Shown here in pieces: positions 1 to 5,264 of a stretch of 7,006 nt of DNA. Within the stretch, counting starts at the first letter, position 1. Every line of letters begins with the position of its first letter. The position numbers and the translations under genes were made by a program. The stretch is from assembly GCA_021807465.1 (NCBI GenBank), contig JAKBCX010000078.1, positions 1 through 7,006 on the forward strand, written 5' to 3'. Under the pieces are notes generated by a model, which had not been told where the DNA came from, did not search any database, and saw only the letters and a list, made by a program, of their open reading frames with translations. The DNA is from Pseudomonadota bacterium. Its GTDB lineage: Bacteria > Pseudomonadota > Alphaproteobacteria > Acetobacterales > Acetobacteraceae.

Positions 1-149
1 ATGCGGATGGGCGCCATCCCTTCCTCGGCCTGCCCTGGACGGGGCTGGTGGGCTGCACAGTGGTGCCGGATGTGTGCGAGGCAAAGCCGGGCGTGGTAAC
101 GCATTTGGACTTTGGCGTGGTGCAGCCCAAAGGGCTGGTGCGGCGGTAA
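1..149 (+). CDS. 3' end of an unrecognised protein (partial)
   Basis: Codons in the frame starting at base 3 run open to a TAA at 147-149. They give the last 48 residues of a protein whose start lies left of the window. The piece begins ADGRHPFLGLPWTG, contains two cysteines 9 residues apart (GCTVVPDVCEAKPG), and ends in VQPKGLVRR. The codon choice (GC-rich third positions) fits the downstream gene better than the other two frames do. I do not recognise the family. The paired cysteines would suit an exported protein, as would the secreted protein encoded 54 bp downstream on the same strand, but that is only a guess. The two genes are close enough to share a transcript. Confidence 0.55.
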   Translation, partial: ADGRHPFLGLPWTGLVGCTVVPDVCEAKPGVVTHLDFGVVQPKGLVRR

Positions 150-189
150 CGGCTTGCGGGGCGGTTTGCAAAGGCGCAGGCTATTTTGC

Positions 190-195
190 AAGGAG
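190..195 (+). promoter_or_regulatory. Ribosome binding site that fixes the start at 204
   Basis: AAGGAG sits 8 bases before the ATG at 204. The in-frame TTG at 186 overlaps the upstream side of this site and has no binding site of its own. The ATG is also the one that places a signal peptide at the very N-terminus. Confidence 0.75.
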
Positions 196-203
196 CTGCC
201 CGC

Positions 204-677
204 ATGAGATGCATCGCACTGGTTTTGCTGGCCTTGTTCTGCCTTGTTGCGGCCCGGCCTGCCCATGCGCAGGCCAACCCTGCTGCCCGCTGCGCCAAGC
301 TCGGTACGGACAGTACGCTGCTGCCCGTGCCGGAATCGCTCGCGGCCCAGGTAAATGCGGTTTTTGGCACCGCCATGCCGCCCGGCATGGTGGCCGCCAG
401 CACAGTGTACCGCTGCGCCCAGGGGCATGTGCTGGTTTGCACCACCGGCGCCAATTTGCCCTGCGGCCCGGCCAATACCAGCCGCGTGCCGGGGGAAGGC
501 GCGGTGGCCTGGTGCAAGCAAAACCCGGATTCAGACTATATTCCCGCCTATGCCACGGGGCATGATACGATTTTTATCTGGCGCTGCCGGAAGGGGGCGG
601 CCGAGGTGGAGAAGCAGGTTTTTAAGGTGGATGCGCAGGGGTTTGTGAAGCGGTTTTGGAAAGTGTTGCCGGGGTGA
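204..677 (+). CDS. Small exported cysteine-rich protein, function unknown
   Basis: This encodes a 157-residue precursor. Residues 1-22 form a typical Sec signal peptide: short basic start MR, hydrophobic core to about residue 17, then ARPAHA before a likely signal peptidase I cut at AHA|QA. The mature part of about 135 residues has six cysteines (30, 71, 79, 87, 104, 128), enough for three disulfides, which suggests a periplasmic or secreted product. The core holds YRCAQG, VLVCTTGANLPCG, AWCKQNPD, IPAYATGHDTIFIWRC and a C-terminal FVKRFWKVL. I have an impression of similar small hypothetical proteins in other Alphaproteobacteria with a GANLPC motif, but I cannot name a domain family or function. 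There are no membrane segments after the signal peptide. It follows the partial gene at the left edge by 54 bp on the same strand and may be co-transcribed with it. Presence of a real gene is well supported; the role is unknown. Confidence 0.8.
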   Translation: MRCIALVLLALFCLVAARPAHAQANPAARCAKLGTDSTLLPVPESLAAQVNAVFGTAMPPGMVAASTVYRCAQGHVLVCTTGANLPCGPANTSRVPGEGAVAWCKQNPDSDYIPAYATGHDTIFIWRCRKGAAEVEKQVFKVDAQGFVKRFWKVLPG

Positions 678-970
678 GGGGGTAGGGAGAGGATAGCTGC
701 CGGTCTGTTCTTGAGGCGGCGTGTTGGTTATCCGCCATTCCGCGTACCGCCGGACTGGACGGGGACGGGCGGTCGGCTTCCAGAGTACAAAGCGCCAATA
801 CCGGACGTTCTGGTTGTGGCAAATTCGGGGCCGGGAGCGGAATGGCAGGTTTTGGACCTCTGGCTCAAAAAAGCAGCCATTGGAAAATAACCAAAGCTTC
901 GTAGGTTGTGTGAAGCGAAGGGGAATCCATCAACTGGGACGCGGTAGATATGCGATGGGTTACGCTTCTT
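678..970. other. Intergenic region, repeat remnants, no gene supported
   Basis: These 293 bases lie between two genes whose 3' ends face each other. They contain one diverged copy of an intergenic repeat (734-810) and most of a degenerate inverted repeat (901-984). The only long open frame (721-987, plus strand, GTG start) gives a low-complexity, Arg-rich peptide with no domain and no ribosome binding site, so I do not call a gene. I saw no convincing promoter. Confidence 0.5.
734..810 (+). repeat. Diverged intergenic repeat, copy A
   Basis: This stretch shares an ordered set of blocks with 1978-2053 in the same orientation: GCCATTC, then after a gap the 12-mer GTCGGCTTCCAG (772-783), then exactly 19 bases later GGACGTTC (803-810). 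The distance from GCCATT to the 12-mer is 38 here and 37 in the other copy. The conserved spacing makes common origin more likely than chance. It resembles non-coding repeat debris I associate with Sphingomonas-like genomes, but I cannot confirm the family. Confidence 0.5.
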
Positions 971-984
971 TTACCCATCTTCGC
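901..984. repeat. Degenerate inverted repeat (MITE-like or palindromic element)
   Basis: The left arm (901-931) and right arm (954-984) are imperfect reverse complements: GAAGCG at 912-917 pairs with CGCTTC at 963-968, and AATCCATC at 924-931 pairs with GATGGGTT at 954-961 with one mismatch. The right arm has the look of the widespread GATGGGTTACGCTTCG...ACCCATC type of intergenic repeat. The right arm runs into the 3' end of the convergent minus-strand gene, so that gene's last four codons and stop are made of repeat sequence. Confidence 0.5.
954..979 (-). terminator. Hairpin at the 3' end of the HEPN-like gene
   Basis: GATGGGT (954-960) and ACCCATC (973-979) form a perfect 7-bp stem with a 12-base loop. 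The TAA stop of the minus-strand gene (971-973) sits at the loop edge of one arm. There is no following T-run, so it is at best a weak or RNA-stabilising terminator. It is also part of the inverted repeat. Confidence 0.35.
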
Positions 985-1891
985 TAGTTGGGTTGGTAAA
1001 AATCGCAATACGACTGTCTGAGACAACACTGTCGTAACGATCAACGAAATTGACGCGCTTCTCTATATCGCTGTTGTAGGTTTCCAACCATTTCTCTAGC
1101 GCAGTCCTGTAGGCTTTGATGAGGCCATAGAAGCTGAAATAGTGGATGCCATCCTGCTCATGGCAATCCTTCGTGCCCACGGAGAAGGAAATCTGACGCA
1201 CTTTCTTTTTGTTGACCTCGCGCGAATTCAGGTTGGTCATGTGAAGCAGGCCGTTGCGCATCTCCCATAGTTCCTTGGGTGTGATACCGAGGCACGAAAT
1301 GTCCGCGTAGGTGGTTAGCCACTTCTCAAAGACGCCGTTTTTATCGCCATATTCAATGTAAGCGATGCTATCGATGGCGCTAAGCAGCAGCTTCATCGAC
1401 GACACGTAAAGTTTTGCGTTGAAGGTGAGCTTGATAGCGAGAAAATAGTCGTCGTTAATAAGCTGGCTGATGTCGATGCTAGAATTTTTGGTGTATTTGA
1501 TAAGCCAATCAGACATGATGATGCCGTCCGTAATGTCCTCACGCAGATAGATATCTGGATCGCCGAATGTGCTTGAGAAGCGCACTTGCGGGATATTGTT
1601 AACGACCTGCGTAGCAACGTGAAGCGGCTGTTCCCCCGCTTTGAGGGCGATGAACACTGGATCGTAAAGCCAATGGCCTTGGCCAAGGCGTACCCTTGCA
1701 TTGTATTCGTCCACGGTAAACGAAGTGTCTAATTCGAACTTCTTGGACGCATGGAGGTCCGCTTGAACGCGACGCTGGAGGAATTTGACGGCGGTCTCGT
1801 CGTCCATTTCGACTTCATGAGTTGCGTAGCGGATCGTGCTGCACACGTTGTCTTCCCACATCAGAAAGATGTTGTAGATCGCCTCTTTCAT
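971..1891 (-). CDS. Putative HEPN-domain protein (possible RNase/defence), AT-rich
   Basis: This encodes 306 residues from an ATG at 1889-1891; the ribosome binding site is weak (GCGAGA 2 bases before the ATG). No enzyme family is recognised over the N-terminal ~115 residues. From about residue 145 the protein looks helical. One helix carries MKLLLSAIDSIAYIEYG (166-182); a second carries FEKWLTTYADISC, followed by KELWEMRNGLLHMTNL. There R212-N213-xxx-H217 matches the Rx4H signature with a polar residue after Arg, as in HEPN ribonucleases of toxin-antitoxin and abortive-infection systems. I recall hypothetical proteins with a similar AIDxxAY ... LWxxRxxLLHM layout. There is no signal peptide or membrane segment, so it is probably cytoplasmic. 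It stands alone, with no antitoxin or nucleotidyltransferase partner beside it. Base composition is clearly lower in GC than its neighbours and codon use differs (AAA, ATA, TTT, AAT frequent), suggesting horizontal acquisition. The gene call is firm; the HEPN assignment is inference from a short motif. Confidence 0.75.
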   Translation of the reverse strand: MKEAIYNIFLMWEDNVCSTIRYATHEVEMDDETAVKFLQRRVQADLHASKKFELDTSFTVDEYNARVRLGQGHWLYDPVFIALKAGEQPLHVATQVVNNIPQVRFSSTFGDPDIYLREDITDGIIMSDWLIKYTKNSSIDISQLINDDYFLAIKLTFNAKLYVSSMKLLLSAIDSIAYIEYGDKNGVFEKWLTTYADISCLGITPKELWEMRNGLLHMTNLNSREVNKKKVRQISFSVGTKDCHEQDGIHYFSFYGLIKAYRTALEKWLETYNSDIEKRVNFVDRYDSVVSDSRIAIFTNPTSEDG

Positions 1892-1977
1892 GTCTCGCTG
1901 CTCTAGTAACCGCCTAAGGTGGCTACGATAGGCAGGAGTACCTGATAATGGCTAGTGGGGGGTGCTTCACATTTCCA

Positions 1978-2053
1978 GCCATTCGCCTTTGGCACTCCAC
2001 CGACAAAGTAGAACGTCGGCTTCCAGGATCGTCAAAATGGGCGCTGGACGTCC
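1978..2053 (+). repeat. Diverged intergenic repeat, copy B
   Basis: This is the same block order as at 734-810: GCCATTC (from 1978), GTCGGCTTCCAG (2015-2026), 19 bases, then GGACGTCC (2046-2053). With copy A it brackets the AT-rich minus-strand gene in direct orientation. Sequence between the blocks is poorly conserved, so the copies are old or belong to a variable family. Confidence 0.5.
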
Positions 2054-2196
2054 GAAAGGGGCGCAGAGCCGTTGCAGGCCGATGCCCATGAATGACTGGT
2101 CCTGGGATTCGGCGTGCCGCCGCCCTATGCCCGCCATGGCTCGCAAGCCGCTGCCCCAGGCGAGGTTCCGTATCTCCTTGCGCCCTTGTTCAGTTT

Positions 2197-2224
2197 GTCA
2201 TTGCTTCGCTGCGCTCGCAATGAC
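2197..2224. repeat. GTCATTGC...GCAATGAC palindromic repeat
   Basis: A perfect 8-bp inverted repeat (2197-2204 with 2217-2224) encloses a 12-base centre, TTCGCTGCGCTC. On the other strand it reads GTCATTGCGAGCGCAGCGAA..., a palindromic intergenic unit I know as common in Rickettsiales and other bacterial genomes. It can form a hairpin in RNA from either strand. Confidence 0.6.
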
Positions 2225-2244
2225 GGGTGTGGCTCGAAATGACC

Positions 2245-2298
2245 AAAAACCAAAGGCCGCTCCACCCGGAACACTTTCCGTGTGGCCGCGGCCTTTGG
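2245..2298 (-). terminator. Probable intrinsic terminator of the minus-strand metabolic block
   Basis: CCAAAGGCCGC (2250-2260) and GCGGCCTTTGG (2288-2298) form a perfect 11-bp stem. Inside it, CCACCCGGAA (2262-2271) pairs with TTCCGTGTGG (2276-2285) over 10 positions with one mismatch and a 4-base loop. The result is one long hairpin of about 49 nt. Read on the minus strand it is followed by five T residues (2249-2245), as expected for Rho-independent termination downstream of gabD. Confidence 0.6.
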
Positions 2299-2316
2299 CC
2301 AAATCCAAATGCTTCA

Positions 2317-2341
2317 GCGCGGCTTTTGCTCAAAGCCGCGC
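2317..2341 (-). terminator. Strong hairpin just after gabD
   Basis: GCGCGGCTTT (2317-2326) and AAAGCCGCGC (2332-2341) form a perfect 10-bp stem with a 5-base loop, 13 bases past the gabD stop. There is no T-run after it on the minus strand, so alone it may protect the mRNA 3' end or pause polymerase ahead of the T-tailed hairpin at 2245-2298. Confidence 0.5.
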
Positions 2342-2354
2342 CAAACTTTGAAAC

Positions 2355-3833
2355 TTACCCGCCAATCCCGCCGAGCGCGAGGTATTTGATCTCCAGATAA
2401 TCCTCGATTCCGTATTTGGAGCCTTCGCGGCCCAGGCCAGAAGATTTCACGCCGCCGAAGGGCGCGACTTCGGTGGAGATCAGCCCTTCATTAATGCCGA
2501 CAATGCCGTATTCCAGCGCCTCGGCCACGCGGAAAATGCGGCCCACATCACGCGCGTAGAAATACGAGGCGAGACCGAATTCGGTGTCGTTGGCCATCTG
2601 GATGGCTTCTTCCTCGGTATGGAAGCGGAACAGCGGCGCCAGCGGGCCGAAGGTTTCCTCGTGCGACACTTTGGCGCTCTTGGGCACATCGGCCAGGATG
2701 GTCGGCTCGAAGAAATTGCCGCCCAGCGCGTGGCGCTTGCCGCCAGTGATAATGCGCGCCCCGGCCTTCACCGCGTCTTCGATATGCTCTTCCACCTTGG
2801 CCACGGCCTCGGCGTTAATCAGCGGGCCTTGGGTCACGCCATCTTCCATGCCGTTGCCCACTTTCAGCGCCTCCACGGCCACTTTCAGCTTCTGGGCGAA
2901 GGCCTCGTACACACCGTCCTGCACCAGCAGGCGGTTGGCGCATACGCAGGTTTGCCCGGCATTGCGGTATTTGCTGGCGATGGCGCCTTTCACCGCTTCG
3001 TCCAAATCCGCATCGTCGAACACGATGAACGGCGCGTTGCCGCCCAGCTCCATCGAGAGTTTCTTGATGGTGGGCGCGGTCTGCGCGATGAGCTTGGCGC
3101 CCACTTCGGTAGAGCCGGTGAAGGTGAGCTTACGCACCATGGGGTTGGCGGTAAGCTCGGCGCCCGTGGCGCTGGAGGGGCCGGTGATGATGTTGCACAC
3201 GCCCGCCGGCATGCCCGCGCGCTCGGCCAGCACGGCCAAGGCCAGGGCGGAGAAGGGGGTTTGGCTGGCGGGGCGGATAACGCCGGTGCAGCCCGCGGCC
3301 CAGCCGGGGCCGGCTTTGCGGGTAATCATGGCGGCGGGGAAGTTCCACGGCGTAATGGCGGCGAACACGCCGATGGGCTCTTTCTGCACGATAATGCGGC
3401 GGCCCTGCGCGTTCTGCGGAATGGTGTCGCCATAAACGCGCTTGCCCTCTTCCGCGAACCATTCAATGAAGCTGGCGGCATAGGCGATCTCGCCCTTGGC
3501 CTCGGCCAGGGGCTTGCCCTGCTCGGCGGTCATAATCACCGCCAGGTCGTCGGCATTGTCCATCATCAGGTTGAACAGCTTGCGCAGAATGGCCGAGCGC
3601 TCCTTGGCCAGCATCTTGCGCCAGGGGGTTTGGGCCTTGTACGCGGCCTCGATGGCGCGCCTGGTTTCCGCCTGGCCCATGGCGGGCACGCGGCCCACCA
3701 GCGCGCCGGTGGCGGGGTTCTTCACCTCAAGCCATTTGCCGCTATCGGCTTCAATCCACTTGCCGTCCACGTAATTGGCTTCGCGGAACAGGCTGGGGTC
3801 TTTCAGGGGCAGGTTTGCGGCTGCGTTGAGCAT
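2355..3833 (-). CDS. gabD: Succinate-semialdehyde dehydrogenase (NAD(P)+), GabD type
   Basis: This 492-residue enzyme of the aldehyde dehydrogenase superfamily oxidises succinate semialdehyde to succinate with NAD(P)+ (GABA and related C4 catabolism) in the cytoplasm. It matches E. coli GabD (about 482 aa) nearly end to end. Visible motifs are TPWNFP (161-166), FTGSTEVG (about 238-245), MELGGNAPF with general base Glu262, GQTCVCANR with catalytic Cys296 and a second Cys298 typical of GabD, EETFGPLAPLFRF, and the GLGREGSKYGIEDYLEIKY tail. Start choice: the ATG at 3831-3833 has GAGGA 7 bases upstream. A longer frame from 3896 adds a 21-residue Arg/Pro-rich leader without a binding site. Oddity: in the cofactor-binding strand the usual PALAAGCTxVLKPAS reads PGWAAGCTGVIRPAS (176-189), so the near-universal ALDH lysine is Arg187 and three neighbours are also unusual. 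Activity or cofactor preference could be altered, or the bases could be wrong. It lies 136 bp after the lyase gene, so it may have its own promoter, though I see no clear one. Confidence 0.95.
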   Translation of the reverse strand: MLNAAANLPLKDPSLFREANYVDGKWIEADSGKWLEVKNPATGALVGRVPAMGQAETRRAIEAAYKAQTPWRKMLAKERSAILRKLFNLMMDNADDLAVIMTAEQGKPLAEAKGEIAYAASFIEWFAEEGKRVYGDTIPQNAQGRRIIVQKEPIGVFAAITPWNFPAAMITRKAGPGWAAGCTGVIRPASQTPFSALALAVLAERAGMPAGVCNIITGPSSATGAELTANPMVRKLTFTGSTEVGAKLIAQTAPTIKKLSMELGGNAPFIVFDDADLDEAVKGAIASKYRNAGQTCVCANRLLVQDGVYEAFAQKLKVAVEALKVGNGMEDGVTQGPLINAEAVAKVEEHIEDAVKAGARIITGGKRHALGGNFFEPTILADVPKSAKVSHEETFGPLAPLFRFHTEEEAIQMANDTEFGLASYFYARDVGRIFRVAEALEYGIVGINEGLISTEVAPFGGVKSSGLGREGSKYGIEDYLEIKYLALGGIGG

Positions 3834-3840
3834 GATGGGG

Positions 3841-3845
3841 TCCTC
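3841..3845 (-). promoter_or_regulatory. Ribosome binding site deciding the gabD start
   Basis: On the minus strand GAGGA stands 7 bases before the ATG at 3833. The alternative upstream ATGs (3896 and 3890) have no purine-rich site at a suitable distance. Confidence 0.6.
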
Positions 3846-3960
3846 ACTGATATTTCTGGCATGGCGGGCCATGCGTGGTGGCGAGGACATTATCATGGGG
3901 CGGCTCTGCTTGGTAGCCGCGGTGGCGTTGTGGCCCAGCCATAGAGTATGGCCGGGCCGT

Positions 3961-3981
3961 GCGGGGGTTTTACGCCCCCGC
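3961..3981 (-). terminator. GC-rich hairpin spanning the lyase stop codon
   Basis: GCGGGGG (3961-3967) and CCCCCGC (3975-3981) form a perfect 7-bp G/C stem with a 7-base loop that contains the stop codon (3970-3972). There is no T-run on the minus strand. It may attenuate read-through between the lyase gene and gabD; a full terminator is doubtful. Confidence 0.35.
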
Positions 3982-4815
3982 GAGTGCCAGAATGCGCCGC
4001 GCCTGCTTCAGATGCGGGGCATCGACCATTTTGCCGTCAATTTGCAGCACCCCGGCTTCCGGCGCGGCTTCGAAGGCCGCGATGATTTTGCGGGCATGGG
4101 CCAGCTCGTCCTCGGTGGGGGTGAAGGCGGTGTTGATGATGGGAATTTGCGCCGGGTGGATGGCCATCATGCCGGTAAACCCATCGCGGCGGCCGCGCGT
4201 GGCATAGGCGGCCAGGCCATCGGTGTTCTTGATGTCGGGGAATACGGTCTCGATGGCCGAAACCGACGCCGCATGGGCGCCGAACAAAGTGAGCGAGCGG
4301 GCCAGCTCGTAAGGCGGGGTGAAACTGCCATCCGCCTCGCGCGCCGTGGCGGCACCGATGGCGGCGGGCAGGTCCTCCGCGCCCCAGCTTAGCGCGCATA
4401 GGCGCGGCGTGCCGCCAAACGTGCCGATGGCGAAAATGGCGGCGGCGGTTTCCGTGGCCAGGGGGAAGATAAGGGCGTTGCTGTTGCCGAGCGCGGTGAG
4501 GCGCTTATCCAGCTCCACAACCGATGCCCCGCCCTCGGCCTTGGGCAGCATGATGCCGTCCGGCTTGTGCCCGGCCACGGCGGCGAGGTCGTCCGCCGTG
4601 AAGGCGCTGTCCAGCGGGTTGATGCGCACGAAGAGCGGCACCGGGCGCTCCGGCTGGTCCAGATACGCCGCGATGGCCTCGCGCGCCTTGGTTTTGTTGG
4701 CGGCGGAGACGGAATCTTCGAGGTCGAGGATCAGCGCATCGGCACCCGAGGCGGCGGCTTTGCTAAAGCGCTCCGGGCGGTCGCCGGGAACGAAGAGAAG
4801 CGAGCGGAGCCTCAT
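3970..4815 (-). CDS. CitE/HpcH-type beta-hydroxyacyl-CoA lyase
   Basis: This encodes 281 residues of the HpcH/HpaI aldolase / citrate lyase beta superfamily: single-domain, Mg2+-dependent TIM-barrel enzymes that cleave or form 3-hydroxy-acyl-CoA thioesters such as malyl-CoA, citramalyl-CoA or HMG-CoA. Motifs in order: RSLLFVPGDRPERF at the N-terminus, ADALILDLEDSV (about 26-37), FVRINP (Arg64), DGIMLPKAEG (Lys92), ATET with probable metal ligand Glu122, LSWGAEDL with probable metal ligand Asp148, and GMMAIHPAQIPIIN (about 215-228). Length is normal for free-standing CitE-like lyases. The ATG at 4813-4815 overlaps the TGA of the upstream MaoC gene as ATGA and has GAGGA 7 bases before it. This supports it over an in-frame ATG at 4851 and indicates translational coupling. 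Next to a MaoC hydratase and an acyl-CoA carboxylase, the likeliest substrates are HMG-CoA (leucine route) or citramalyl-CoA (itaconate route). Malyl-CoA lyase cannot be excluded from sequence alone. Confidence 0.9.
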   Translation of the reverse strand: MRLRSLLFVPGDRPERFSKAAASGADALILDLEDSVSAANKTKAREAIAAYLDQPERPVPLFVRINPLDSAFTADDLAAVAGHKPDGIMLPKAEGGASVVELDKRLTALGNSNALIFPLATETAAAIFAIGTFGGTPRLCALSWGAEDLPAAIGAATAREADGSFTPPYELARSLTLFGAHAASVSAIETVFPDIKNTDGLAAYATRGRRDGFTGMMAIHPAQIPIINTAFTPTEDELAHARKIIAAFEAAPEAGVLQIDGKMVDAPHLKQARRILALAGA

Positions 4816-5264
4816 GCGCCTTTCCTCTTCACCAGCGCCATGCGCAGGCATTGGCAGACCACCTCGTTACGCTGGTTCAGCATCTCGTGCTTGAAGGTCA
4901 CAATCCCCGCCTGCGGGCGCGACTTCGAGTCCTTCAGCTCCACAATCTCGGTGGTGGCGCGCAGCGTGTCGCCAATAAACACGGGCTTGGGCATGACCAG
5001 CTTGTCGTAGCCCAGATTGGCGACCAACGTGCCCAAGGTGGTGTCGCCCACGGAAAGCCCGGCCATCAGCGCGAAGGTGAAGGTGCCGTTGACGAGGATT
5101 TGCCCGAACTCGCTCTGCTTGGCGAACTCGGCATCGATATGCAGCGGCTGAGGGTTGTAGGTCATCGCCGAGAACAGGAGATTATCGGTCTCCGTCACGG
5201 TGCGGCGGATATCGTGCTCGATCTTCTCGCCGATCTTCCACTCGTCAAAAAACTTCCCTGCCAT
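4812..5264 (-). CDS. MaoC-family (hot-dog fold) enoyl-CoA hydratase/dehydratase
   Basis: This encodes 150 residues, a single hot-dog domain. The N-terminal FFDEWKIGEKI and the TETDNLLFSAMTYNPQPLHID segment mark the MaoC/R-hydratase group; GTFTFALMAG and KPVFIGDTL complete the fold signature. These enzymes add water across 2-enoyl-CoA or remove it. In the classical R-hydratase motif DxNPxH the Asp lies five residues before His. Here that position is Asn37 (His42 kept, with Asp44 after it), a pattern I associate with the mesaconyl-, itaconyl- and methylglutaconyl-type hydratases rather than PhaJ. Neighbours: it starts directly after the stop of the carboxylase gene and its own stop overlaps the lyase start, so the three form one operon. 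By context its substrate is probably 3-methylglutaconyl-CoA or itaconyl/mesaconyl-CoA. Family is secure; substrate is inferred. Confidence 0.9.
   Translation of the reverse strand: MAGKFFDEWKIGEKIEHDIRRTVTETDNLLFSAMTYNPQPLHIDAEFAKQSEFGQILVNGTFTFALMAGLSVGDTTLGTLVANLGYDKLVMPKPVFIGDTLRATTEIVELKDSKSRPQAGIVTFKHEMLNQRNEVVCQCLRMALVKRKGA

Larger units (their letters stand above)
1892..2354. other. 463-bp intergenic region: repeats and hairpins, no gene
   Basis: This lies upstream of the HEPN-like gene and downstream of gabD. It holds repeat copy B (1978-2053), a GTCATTGC palindrome (2197-2224) and two strong hairpins (2250-2298, 2317-2341). An open frame across 1962-2351 encodes an implausible Arg/Ala/Ser-rich peptide through the repeats and hairpins, so it is not called. 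The promoter of the HEPN-like gene should lie between about 1895 and 1975; I see no clear -35/-10 pair. I see nothing recognisable in 2060-2190. Confidence 0.5.

Noticed and set aside
721..987. 88-codon plus-strand open frame between the two convergent genes
   Set aside because: GTG start without a ribosome binding site, Arg/Gly-rich translation without domain, and it runs through two repeats and into the end of the minus-strand gene.
734..2053. Insertion sequence or integron-like cassette around the AT-rich gene
   Set aside because: No transposase or integrase, no terminal inverted repeats at the gene's edges and no recognisable attachment site; only diverged direct repeats are visible, reported as such.
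1962..2351. 129-codon plus-strand open frame in the large intergenic region
   Set aside because: The translation is a low-complexity Ala/Arg/Ser/Pro peptide crossing a repeat copy, a palindrome and both hairpins; no start signal.
3834..3896. 21-residue N-terminal extension of GabD
   Set aside because: No ribosome binding site before the upstream ATGs, Arg/Pro-rich leader absent from the GabD family, and a good GAGGA site directly before the ATG at 3833.
2619..3944. 441-codon plus-strand open frame opposite gabD
   Set aside because: An antisense shadow of a GC-rich gene: His/Gly/Ala-rich with no domain, while the minus strand encodes a full GabD with all catalytic motifs.
4816..4851. Longer start for the CitE-like lyase
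   Set aside because: The extra 12 residues lie inside the MaoC gene and precede the conserved MRLRSLLFVPGDRP start; the ATGA overlap with GAGGA upstream is the better start.
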